From: a virus
IMG/VR virus record: IMGVR_UViG_3300020476_000004
Coordinates: 1 to 50,965 of that record
Direction: 5' to 3' (one strand)
DNA length: 50,965 nt
Shown: positions 1 through 7,451 of the stretch, piece after piece
How positions within the stretch are numbered: position 1 is the stretch's first letter
Layout: every line of letters starts with the position of its first letter
Made by a program: the position numbers and the translations under genes
The notes under the pieces: generated by a model
Seen by the model: only the letters and a program-made list of their open reading frames with translations
Told to the model about the DNA's origin: nothing
Database searches by the model: none

Positions 1-610
1 CCAGACTAGGGGTTCCCGACTCCCACTTGGGGCGTGTCTCCTCGGCCTTCTTAATAACGGCACTCAGCTCGGCTACAATCCCGTCTACGTCTGAGCGGTT
101 AAAGGTATGGTGAAGACTCGCGTTGTGTTTGGGTACGTAGAACACGAATACTATTTTCTCTATGTCGGGGAACTTCTGGAAAGCTCCGACTGTATAAGCT
201 TTCGCTTGCCAGTTCTTGTCGGGCGGGTCGATGATACTTATACCTGTTTTGTAATCTGCCATTACGGCTTCACCCGACTCAAGGATGAGGAACCTGTCGC
301 AGGTCCCCCATGTTCCTGTCCCGTCCAGTTCAACGTCGACTTGGATCTCGTTGTGCTCTTCGGTAACGGGTGGGAAATTCCCCATGAATGCACTCTCCAT
401 CTCAATGATCTGCTCATAAATGGATAGTTCTTCTTCGTTATGTAGAGCCGAAGGATCGTGTACTTCCAACGCTTCGTGAATGCGGGTACCCATTTCAGCG
501 GCGGCGTTTGTGCCGTCCCTGCCGTGGTAGCCCCCACAGCCTGCCAAGTACTTGAGGCTGGAAGGACTGAATTCTGCGTGTCCTCTGGATGAGTGGTCTG
601 GTGTGTTCAT
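1..610 (-). CDS. PD-(D/E)XK nuclease, RecB/Cas4-like, partial at left edge
   Basis: Continuous minus-strand frame from an ATG at 610 running off the left edge (203 codons visible). It carries the signature of the RecB/Cas4/AddB-type exonuclease fold: GTRIHE at residues 41-46 (motif with the conserved His), WGTCDRF near 101-107 (acidic metal ligand D105), ADYKTG at 118-123 (D119 and K121 of the catalytic core) and a following Q-x3-Y (Q135). Such phage enzymes trim or resect DNA in recombination and replication. The ATG overlaps the TGA of the upstream helicase (ATGA), so the two are probably translated together. The C-terminus is missing, so processivity or single-strand polarity cannot be judged. 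Confidence 0.85.
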   Translation of the reverse strand, partial: MNTPDHSSRGHAEFSPSSLKYLAGCGGYHGRDGTNAAAEMGTRIHEALEVHDPSALHNEEELSIYEQIIEMESAFMGNFPPVTEEHNEIQVDVELDGTGTWGTCDRFLILESGEAVMADYKTGISIIDPPDKNWQAKAYTVGAFQKFPDIEKIVFVFYVPKHNASLHHTFNRSDVDGIVAELSAVIKKAEETRPKWESGTPSL

Positions 611-1902
611 TCTCCGTGTAGTTCTTTAATGTTGAGTGCTTTCCGTTGCACCGAGGCCATGACCGATTCTTCGATTGTCCCGGCGGCAACTAGGATCTTT
701 TGAATGGCATCACTTTTGCCTCCGTTTCTGTGAATCCGCCCTAATGTCTGTAAATAACTCTTAGCGTCGAAGGTTGGACTTATAAGTGAAATTCTCGGCC
801 TATGGCCGTGGGTGTCGTGGAGGGAGATCCCTGTACCCCCTGCTGCAATATTGGCCACAACACAATGTGTTTTATCTGCTTGGAAATCGTCGATAACTTT
901 TTGCCGCGCTTCGGCTGTCTGGCCCCCCTCAATTCTCCCGCATTTTAGTAAACCGCATAGTGCGTCCACGGTGGCTTTATAGTTAACGAACAGAACCACA
1001 CTGTTACCTTCGTGTATCAGGTCGCTGGCGATGTCCACCATTTCAGGGACCTTGAAAGATTCTGCGAGTTGGCGGGCACGACCTAGGTTCACAATCAGGT
1101 GTTCGCTATCGGCTACGGTGCCGTTTTCGATATAGTCTGTAATGATGTCTGGAGTTATTCCCAAGGTGTCATAAGCGTCCATGATCTTGTTGGAGTCCTT
1201 GAAGTCAATGGGTTCCACGAAAACCATGTTGTCGCGGAATGAGTCGGGGAAGTCTTTAACAGTTAGTCTGCGGGCACATTGTCCATACATCTCTGCGTGT
1301 AGTTCCTTGAGCGCCCCCCGCCGCAAGAGCTTCCAGTTGTTCCATTGGTCTTTGAAGCAGCCCTTTTTACGCATCCACTTAAACCAGTTATGGAGGGGGA
1401 ATACGTCTTTGTTGAGGGAGTGTAGTCCGAGGCAGAATCCTAACGCCCGCATCTCTACAGGGGATTCACTGGCGGTGGCGGACATTCCGTGGACCCGGAA
1501 TTTCTGTAGGACTAGGGAAATCAATAGCTGGGCGTTGAGGGTGAAGGGGCCTTTAGCTTTGTGGATTTCATCCATTAGTACGAAAGTGTTCCGCGGTAAG
1601 TGCCATTTGAAAATTTTCTTGCCCTTCCGGCTCATGAATTCTGTGTTGCCGGTACGTATTTTTTCGTAGTTGAGGACAAATACGGGATCAATACCGAATT
1701 CCTCAAGCTCACGTTCCCAGCTGGTAATGACTGCCTTGGGACAGATTACCGCAACTGGGAACCCCAGCATCTTAGCGATGTAACAGGCGACCACGGTTTT
1801 ACCACACCCTGTACTGGAACCGTCTAAGGTGTTTATACGTCTGGCTAGCAGATTGATAAAGAAGTCTGCTACTACTTGTTGCGGTGTGTAGAGTGATTTC
1901 AC
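607..1902 (-). CDS. SF2 DNA helicase / SNF2-like ATPase
   Basis: A 431-residue superfamily 2 helicase. Motif I (Walker A) is GSSTGCGKT at 28-36, motif Ia is around AVICPKAVITSW (51-62), the Walker B/DExH box is LMDEIHKAKG (109-118), and motif III is the SAT in HGMSATASES. The second RecA domain has VVLFVNYKAT, GGTGISL and the arginine-finger motif QTLGRIHRNGGK. The spacing and the IHRNGG ending resemble phage UvsW/SNF2-like enzymes that remodel branched DNA. The start is GTG at 1902 with no clear SD. It lies between a RuvC-like resolvase and a RecB-like nuclease, fitting recombination or replication-fork processing. The exact substrate is not visible. Confidence 0.88.
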   Translation of the reverse strand: MKSLYTPQQVVADFFINLLARRINTLDGSSTGCGKTVVACYIAKMLGFPVAVICPKAVITSWERELEEFGIDPVFVLNYEKIRTGNTEFMSRKGKKIFKWHLPRNTFVLMDEIHKAKGPFTLNAQLLISLVLQKFRVHGMSATASESPVEMRALGFCLGLHSLNKDVFPLHNWFKWMRKKGCFKDQWNNWKLLRRGALKELHAEMYGQCARRLTVKDFPDSFRDNMVFVEPIDFKDSNKIMDAYDTLGITPDIITDYIENGTVADSEHLIVNLGRARQLAESFKVPEMVDIASDLIHEGNSVVLFVNYKATVDALCGLLKCGRIEGGQTAEARQKVIDDFQADKTHCVVANIAAGGTGISLHDTHGHRPRISLISPTFDAKSYLQTLGRIHRNGGKSDAIQKILVAAGTIEESVMASVQRKALNIKELHGE

Positions 1903-1923
1903 TCGGGCTATTTACCAGATCTT

Positions 1924-2427
1924 TCAGCCACTACCAGAAAATTCTTTAATTTCTTTTCCACGGATGTAGAGCGCAATCAGGTAGGCGTCTATCATTCCGT
2001 CGTGGGGGGTGCGGCATCTCTTATTCTTGAGCCAGTTTTCTTGGGGCGCGCGCTCTTCTGCGACAGCCAGAGCCGCTTCTTTTGTTTTACCTTTGAGGGT
2101 GTTCCCCAATATGTGCTTCTGCCACTTATGGACGCTGACCCTCTTGACTACATAGTCATGTGACTCAGCCATCCCCAATAGCTTCCCGAAGCTAATCGCC
2201 ATTGAGCGCACTGCTTGTGAGCTTTTGGCGTGGGCTAGCGGTTCTTCGATGGCTAGCTCAAAAGGGGTGCAGAGGTCGGTCAGCCAGTTGTTAACCTTAC
2301 GGATGTCTATCTCCCGTTTCTTGGATCGTTGGAGACAAGGCATAGGGATCTTGTCTATTATTGAGCCGTCGTGTTTTGAGATGGCACACAACCCCCCGTC
2401 CAAGCCGTTATCTACACCTACGATCAT
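1924..2427 (-). CDS. RuvC-like Holliday-junction resolvase
   Basis: A 167-residue RNase H-fold nuclease of the RuvC type. The first beta strand carries the catalytic acid in IVGVDNGLDGG (D6), the second acid is in AIEEPLAHAK (E61/E62), and the C-terminal helix has HDGMIDAYLIALY (H142, D143, D147), which supplies the remaining metal ligands. The length matches bacterial and phage RuvC (about 150-175). It would cleave four-way junctions before packaging. Its ATG overlaps the TGA of the preceding 84-residue gene (ATGA). Confidence 0.87.
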   Translation of the reverse strand: MIVGVDNGLDGGLCAISKHDGSIIDKIPMPCLQRSKKREIDIRKVNNWLTDLCTPFELAIEEPLAHAKSSQAVRSMAISFGKLLGMAESHDYVVKRVSVHKWQKHILGNTLKGKTKEAALAVAEERAPQENWLKNKRCRTPHDGMIDAYLIALYIRGKEIKEFSGSG

Positions 2428-2678
2428 GCAAGTTGGTCTATTAGCTTCGCTGAGACTAACAGACCATTACCCGATTCGGGAACGAAAAGATCCATGTTCT
2501 TTTGCAGGCATCTAAGGAAAGCTACTTCCTTTCCTGTATTGGGTACCACGCGATAGAACCGCCCGACTAAAGCTACTTTCTTGAACTTAAAGTCGTTAAT
2601 ATCGGGGAGCTGTACCCGCACTATCGCGGCGGGTTCCTCTTCCTTGACCCTATTCTGGAACATTTCATTCATCTGCAA
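2424..2678 (-). CDS. Hypothetical protein, 84 aa
   Basis: Small protein with no recognised family. It has a charged N-terminus followed by alternating hydrophobic residues suggesting a compact beta-rich fold (AAIVRVQLPDIN, KKVALVGRFYRVV). It overlaps the upstream gene by 14 nt and the RuvC gene by 4 nt, so it belongs to the DNA-processing operon; a nucleic-acid-binding or accessory role is a guess from position only. Confidence 0.7.
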   Translation of the reverse strand: MQMNEMFQNRVKEEEPAAIVRVQLPDINDFKFKKVALVGRFYRVVPNTGKEVAFLRCLQKNMDLFVPESGNGLLVSAKLIDQLA

Positions 2679-3012
2679 GGATACTGGTGTCCAGAAAACA
2701 TGGAGTCGAAGGGCCTAAGTAAGTTCTAATCAGGGTGTTTATAGCTTCTTGCGCCAGCTCTTCTGATAAGTCGTGTTTTTCACGCAGTATGTTTTTAACC
2801 ATGTCGGTGCTGTAACAGGCTCGCGGGTGGGTATCCGCCCCCTCGATGACGCCGATTAAAGCATCTTGTAACTCCGCAAGGAGAATGAAGGGTTTTTCAG
2901 GAGCTTTGACTGGTTTTGACGGGGCGTTTATGTACGCGCTCCTGTCAAAGGACAGGTCGTCCATCCTACCTGAGTCAAAATCGTCGAAGTTGTTAATCAT
3001 TGTCTGGGTCAA
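2665..3012 (-). CDS. Hypothetical protein, 115 aa
   Basis: Unrecognised acidic protein beginning with a D/S-rich stretch (FDDFDSGRMDD) and continuing as a mostly helical domain (LLAELQDALIGVIEG, MVKNILREKHDLSEELAQEAINTLI). It overlaps the HTH gene upstream by 20 nt and the next gene by 14 nt, so it is part of the same translated block. The C-terminal half resembles a small helical adaptor domain; no catalytic motif is visible. Confidence 0.7.
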   Translation of the reverse strand: MTQTMINNFDDFDSGRMDDLSFDRSAYINAPSKPVKAPEKPFILLAELQDALIGVIEGADTHPRACYSTDMVKNILREKHDLSEELAQEAINTLIRTYLGPSTPCFLDTSILADE

Positions 3013-3586
3013 TATCTATGACTTTCTTGGGGCTTATGGCCCCACCCCCACGATCCGCCTTGGTGTTGTTAAGGATAGAGATGTCTATTTGCATGGCGCT
3101 GGCCCCGCCCCCCTTTGCGTTGAGCCCGAGGTTTCGCCGGATTAGTTGATCCAGTTCTGATAGTTCTCTTACGGTCTTTGGTCCCCGCAGGTTGGTAACA
3201 CTGTCCCGCAGGAGTTTAATCCCGGCGGCAGCTATGTAATGTTGGTATTTGTCCGCTGGCGTTGATTGCCGTTCCGCTATCTCCATCATGGTATGGTCCT
3301 CGTCCTTTCTCGCGTCGTGCTGGGAACAAAGGATAGCTTCATTTGTCATGTTGTGGAGTTCATCGTCGATGTCTGCTGCCAGCTGGTCATCGGGGGGATC
3401 ATCACTTACGACGGGCGGGTGGGGCACGTTACCCCCTTTCCTTGGGGGGAGCCCCATTGCCTTGAACCATCGGCGTACAGTTCCTGAATGAACTCCAAGC
3501 TCACGCGCAATGACGTTCATCTTGTAGTTCTTATTGTGCATCTCTAAAGCCCTTTGCTTTAGATCGTCTTTGGGGTTGTCACTCAC
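2993..3586 (-). CDS. Helix-turn-helix DNA-binding protein, possible small terminase subunit
   Basis: A 197-residue protein whose N-terminus (about residues 10-50) is a homeodomain-like helix-turn-helix: ALEMHNKNYKMNVIARELGV followed by a recognition helix with SGTVRRWFKAMGL. The rest is acidic and helical, then a G/A-rich linker. The GTG start at 3586 is only 30 bp from the divergent large terminase gene. HTH plus helical oligomerisation region and adjacency to TerL fit a small terminase subunit (TerS) that recognises the packaging site; it could instead be a repressor of this divergent pair. Being on the opposite strand from TerL is unusual for TerS. Confidence 0.65.
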   Translation of the reverse strand: MSDNPKDDLKQRALEMHNKNYKMNVIARELGVHSGTVRRWFKAMGLPPRKGGNVPHPPVVSDDPPDDQLAADIDDELHNMTNEAILCSQHDARKDEDHTMMEIAERQSTPADKYQHYIAAAGIKLLRDSVTNLRGPKTVRELSELDQLIRRNLGLNAKGGGASAMQIDISILNNTKADRGGGAISPKKVIDIDPDND

Positions 3587-3616
3587 AAGAACGGTAATTA
3601 CTTTGGTGGTTTAATT
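3587..3616. promoter_or_regulatory. Short divergent intergenic region between HTH gene and terL
   Basis: Only 30 bp separate two divergent start codons. The region is AT-rich (GGTAATTACTTTGG, GGTTTAATT) with no SD for either gene and no full sigma70-type promoter, so promoters would have to lie partly inside the coding sequences. It is a plausible site for autoregulation by the adjacent HTH protein, but no operator is proven. Confidence 0.25.
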
Positions 3617-5401
3617 ATGGCTTCAAAGAAGAAGACCTTCAAGCAGATACTAGAACCACGAATTGATCCTAAGTCCAAGCGAATGGACATAGGTGGGTTA
3701 TTGATTCCCCCGACCAGTTTAATAACCGCTTTACTTTATGGGTTCGCTCACCACACCCATGCCAAGGCAAAAGAGTATTACTTTTGGAGGGTATGTGATG
3801 AGTTGTGGAATCATGCGGACTTGCCCGAAAAGCTGATGGTGCGCCATCCGTGGGCGGAAGAAATGATTCGGTGCGCCATTGAGCATAAGTACTTGGCGAT
3901 TGGTGGGTCGGCTTCATCCGGTAAGTCTCACACGATGGCGGCATGGGGCATAGTAAACTGGTTGTCCCAGCCAAAGGACACGCTGGTGTTGATGACTTCC
4001 ACCACATTGCGTGAAGCGCGTAAACGTATCTGGGGGTCGGTGATGTCTTTGTTAACTGTCATTGAAGGGGCTCCGGTTAAAATCAGGGATTCGATAGGGA
4101 ACGCGGCTTATGTGGATGAGAAGGGGACGCTTATTGAACGGGCGGGGCTTAGTCTTATCTCTGCTGAAAAATCCAAGACGAGGGAAGCAGTTGGTAAGTT
4201 CATCGGGATTAAGCAGAAGCGGGTGATTCTTGTTGGGGACGAATTGTCAGAACTGTCTGAGGCTATTCTACAGGCTGGATTGACCAACCTTTCCAAAAAC
4301 CCTGAGTTCCAACTCATCGGGATGTCGAACCCCAACAGCAGGTTTGACGCTTTCGGTATCTGGTCCCAACCCAAAGAGGGGTGGGATTCGGTGGATACTA
4401 ATACATACGATAACTGGGAGACAAAGTGGGGTGGGCATTACCTGCGGTTGGACGGGGAGCGGTCCCCCAACATCGTGGCGGGGGAGACACTGTTTCCGTG
4501 GTTGCCGACACAGGAAAAACTCGATGAGGATAAGGCTCTGTTGGGGATGGAGTCGCGGGGGTATATGCGGATGGTACGGGCGGTTTTCTTTGACTCAGAC
4601 GAAACCACCGGAATCTACAGTGAATCTGAGTTAGCTACCTGTGGGGCCATGAACAAAGTAGAGTGGGCTGGTAAACCTGTGTACATAGCTGGGTGTGACC
4701 CCGCGTTCACCAATGGGGGCGACCGTACGATTCTGTATACCGCGGCGGTTGGGTATGATAAATCCGGTCAATACGTAATAGAGTTCGGTGAAGCAATTCA
4801 TTTGAATGACGATGCGACTAACAAGGCCGTTCCACGGACTTATCAAATCGTTCGGCAGATTAAGGAACATTGCGAGAACCGGAAAATTCAGCCCGAGAAT
4901 GTAGCGGTTGATGCTACCGGAGCGGGAGCCCCCTTTTGTGATGTGTTGGCAGGAGAGTGGGCAGGTACATTTCTGCGGGTAAGTTTTGGGGGTAAGCCTA
5001 GTGACAAGCGTGTCAGCCTGAGTAGCAAACTAACGGGGGCTGAGATGTACACGAACCGTGTATCCGAGATGTGGTTCGTGGGAAAAGAATTGATGAGGAC
5101 TAAACAGGTGTTCGGGGTGGGACCAGACTTGGCACAAGAGATCACGGGGCGCAATTACGATCTGGTTAAGACGGGGTCGCTCAAGGTGAAGATCGAGCCT
5201 AAGCCTGAGTTCAAGGGTCGGTTCGGCAGGAGCCCCGACTTGGCAGACGCCGCATTTCTAGCTCTTGATTGCGCGCGCCAGCGTCTCGGCCTTGTAGCGA
5301 TTGACCCACCCCAGTCGGGTTCTGGGCCTGTTCGCCCCCCTGTGACCATCAAGCAGTTGAATGGGGCGTTAAGCAACCCCGACGCAGTATTGCTGGATTG
5401 A
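3617..5401 (+). CDS. terL: Terminase large subunit (packaging ATPase-nuclease)
   Basis: A 594-residue DNA-packaging motor. The ATPase domain has Walker A GGSASSGKS at 96-104, an adenine-binding/motif II region (LVLMTSTTLREARKR) and Walker B with catalytic Glu in RVILVGDELSEL (about 203-213). The nuclease domain is RNase H-like: IAGCDPAFTNGGD near 357, VAVDATGAGAPF near 434 and SPDLADAAFLALD near 540 supply the three acidic metal sites. Length and order are normal for phage TerL. It translocates DNA into the prohead through the portal (encoded at 40520) and cuts concatemers. The start ATG follows an AT-rich leader without SD. Confidence 0.95.
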   Translation: MASKKKTFKQILEPRIDPKSKRMDIGGLLIPPTSLITALLYGFAHHTHAKAKEYYFWRVCDELWNHADLPEKLMVRHPWAEEMIRCAIEHKYLAIGGSASSGKSHTMAAWGIVNWLSQPKDTLVLMTSTTLREARKRIWGSVMSLLTVIEGAPVKIRDSIGNAAYVDEKGTLIERAGLSLISAEKSKTREAVGKFIGIKQKRVILVGDELSELSEAILQAGLTNLSKNPEFQLIGMSNPNSRFDAFGIWSQPKEGWDSVDTNTYDNWETKWGGHYLRLDGERSPNIVAGETLFPWLPTQEKLDEDKALLGMESRGYMRMVRAVFFDSDETTGIYSESELATCGAMNKVEWAGKPVYIAGCDPAFTNGGDRTILYTAAVGYDKSGQYVIEFGEAIHLNDDATNKAVPRTYQIVRQIKEHCENRKIQPENVAVDATGAGAPFCDVLAGEWAGTFLRVSFGGKPSDKRVSLSSKLTGAEMYTNRVSEMWFVGKELMRTKQVFGVGPDLAQEITGRNYDLVKTGSLKVKIEPKPEFKGRFGRSPDLADAAFLALDCARQRLGLVAIDPPQSGSGPVRPPVTIKQLNGALSNPDAVLLD

Positions 5402-5426
5402 CTTATATTCCCTGAAATATAGTATA
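5398..5426 (+). promoter_or_regulatory. Candidate promoter after terL
   Basis: TTGACT overlapping the terL stop is followed by an AT-rich ATATAGTATA stretch at 5417-5426, a few bases before the next ATG at 5431. The -35-like hexamer and TAGTAT are about 16 bp apart. The very short leader would give an almost leaderless transcript. TTGACW plus ATATAG also appears at 39379 and 44937, though with a longer spacer there. Confidence 0.3.
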
Positions 5427-5430
5427 CGGC

Positions 5431-6195
5431 ATGGCTACAGCTCGTCAAAAATTTGCAGATGTTCTCCGTAAACACCGCATCGAAGGAATGGGCCGCGATG
5501 ATATGCTGGGTAGGTATAAGCATTTAGGTGTGAGTGGGTTTAACCTGAAGACCAAGGAAGGAGATCCTGACCTGTCTGGACTTGGTGATAAAGTATCGGA
5601 CGATTTCATTGACGATACCACATTTACGACCTTTGTTGACAAGCTTTACTCGGGGAAGATGGACACGGCGAGGGATAGACAGCAAAGGAGGCAAATCGAA
5701 CGCCATGATTTTGCAAAGCAGCAGAGGGCGAAAAAGCGGAGCCGGGAAGCTGCATTTGTGGATAAGATGGATCGGCAGCGGAAGGAGAGTGCCGCGAAGT
5801 TTGGGGGCAAGATGGGGGACGGCCCAGACACTCCCGGTTTGGATAGGATCGCCGCGATGCAGGGCACAAAAATGGGTACGAGCACCGCCCACACAGGGGA
5901 AATTGCCAAGGGGGTTGGGCCACAGTCCCGTCGGACGGTAACTCCTAGGTCGGCGGTACATGGGGTTGAGGCGCGCGCCCACGAAAAGGCCGGAAATAAA
6001 GCGGCGGCAGCGCAAGCCCGTGCGAGACAATTCGCAGAACGCGCAGGAGAACCCAATATCAGGGGGCAGGCAGAGAAAGAGCGGGAGCGGAAGCGCGAAC
6101 GAGACGCCAGAGGTGCACACCTAGAAGATAAGGCAGGTAAGGAGAAAGATGCAGCTGAAGCCCGACGGAAAGCCGAAGCCGAGAGAAACAGATAG
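5431..6195 (+). CDS. Charged helical protein, 254 aa, unknown
   Basis: Unrecognised protein placed between terL and the giant gene. Residues 1-70 look like a small folded domain (ARQKFADVLRKHRIEGMG, then FIDDTTFTTFVDKL). From about residue 75 it is extremely K/R/E/A-rich and predicted helical or disordered, ending in long A-E-R-K coiled-coil-like stretches. It lacks enzyme motifs. The size, charge and neighbours fit a virion-internal or assembly protein packaged with the giant protein. It ends 2 bp before the next ATG. Confidence 0.75.
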   Translation: MATARQKFADVLRKHRIEGMGRDDMLGRYKHLGVSGFNLKTKEGDPDLSGLGDKVSDDFIDDTTFTTFVDKLYSGKMDTARDRQQRRQIERHDFAKQQRAKKRSREAAFVDKMDRQRKESAAKFGGKMGDGPDTPGLDRIAAMQGTKMGTSTAHTGEIAKGVGPQSRRTVTPRSAVHGVEARAHEKAGNKAAAAQARARQFAERAGEPNIRGQAEKERERKRERDARGAHLEDKAGKEKDAAEARRKAEAERNR

Positions 6196-6197
6196 CG

Positions 6198-7430
6198 ATG
6201 GCTGAACCAGACCTTAAGCAGGGCGTAGATGCCCTTAAGAATAGATTTGATCTGCAGGCCCCCGTTACGCGTGAGGAACGGGATGCCGAAAGAATCCACT
6301 ATGAGCGGTACATTGCACCGCGTCTGGAGAGCATTACGGAATCTTATGACCGTATAACCAAGCGGAGACAGGATGCGCGGCTTGCGGAAAAGAAGGAACT
6401 AGAGCTGGATGAGTCGATCAAGAAATTGAAAGCCGCGAACGCGGTCGACAACGATGCGGGTGAGGTTATGGGTGTAATTGGAGAGCGGTATAACCGGATA
6501 AAAAATCGGATCACCAACCTCCATCTTGTGCCAAATCCTGACAGGGATGACGTCGATGAGGCGATATTAGCTGGGGACTTTGTCCCAGCCAGTGTGGCTC
6601 AAATGAAGGCCAATTTTAGTGAGGTGTCGGCTATGTATTCTGACTTTAATTTAATGCAGGCTATATCCACACAGGACAACCATGTGAATATCAATACGAG
6701 CTTCAAGACTCTTTTGGCCGAGGGAGATAAAAAAATCCAAGCGGCAGAAAAAACGCGCAACAACCGGTCTAAATTGGTGGAGCGTATGGAGGAACTACAA
6801 GCTTATCATAAGGAGGGTGCCGACAAATACGAGCTGGCGGTGGAGAGGTTTCGCGCCACTAATAGTATACCCGAGTTCAAAAGCGTTGTTGATGCGGGGC
6901 ACCGTGAATTAGATTTAGCGCGGAGAGGTGCAACACTCAGGTTGAAGGAGGTTCAAGACCTCAGGGATGAAATTGTCCACAAGCGTCGGCATCTTAAAAC
7001 TGACCCCCGAGCTGAGAGGACAGGGGCATTGAATATTCCGTATATGCGGGCGGCACATGATCCTATTTTCGTCGGAAGTGTATATAACAGGTTTCTCTCT
7101 TTAATTGATTCTGAGACCCTTGATGAGGACCAGTTTAAGGCTCTGGTTGGAAGGAGCAAAAAAGAGGCCCAGAAGGCATTGGATCAGGGGCAGTACGACG
7201 ACGAAGGCGAAAGAGCAGAGCATAAGCCAAAAGAAGAGGGCGGGTATCCGACAGAGTCCAAGTTCGATAAATTTACTAATGACTTATACAAAAATATACT
7301 TCTATTTTTGGACAAGGAATCAACCTCGGTTCAACAACGCGCGCTAAGACTAGGAGTGCCCGCACCCGACGACCGGCAACTTCAGGTCGACCCCGCTCTT
7401 GAAGCTGCCGCCAACGAATCAAAGAAGTAA
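6198..7430 (+). CDS. Coiled-coil protein, 410 aa, probable internal virion or assembly protein
   Basis: Almost entirely alpha-helical with heptad patterns (ESITESYDRITKRRQDARLAEK, ERMEELQAYHKEGADKYELA) and many E/K/R residues. No signal peptide, membrane segment or enzyme motif is visible. It follows the 254-residue protein by 2 bp and precedes the giant gene by 21 bp, so the three probably form one transcription unit. By analogy with podovirus ejectosome cassettes, where helical internal proteins precede a very large one, it may be an internal core protein; this is inference from context. Confidence 0.75.
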   Translation: MAEPDLKQGVDALKNRFDLQAPVTREERDAERIHYERYIAPRLESITESYDRITKRRQDARLAEKKELELDESIKKLKAANAVDNDAGEVMGVIGERYNRIKNRITNLHLVPNPDRDDVDEAILAGDFVPASVAQMKANFSEVSAMYSDFNLMQAISTQDNHVNINTSFKTLLAEGDKKIQAAEKTRNNRSKLVERMEELQAYHKEGADKYELAVERFRATNSIPEFKSVVDAGHRELDLARRGATLRLKEVQDLRDEIVHKRRHLKTDPRAERTGALNIPYMRAAHDPIFVGSVYNRFLSLIDSETLDEDQFKALVGRSKKEAQKALDQGQYDDEGERAEHKPKEEGGYPTESKFDKFTNDLYKNILLFLDKESTSVQQRALRLGVPAPDDRQLQVDPALEAAANESKK

Positions 7431-7451
7431 CCTTTAACTACATAATTAAGC

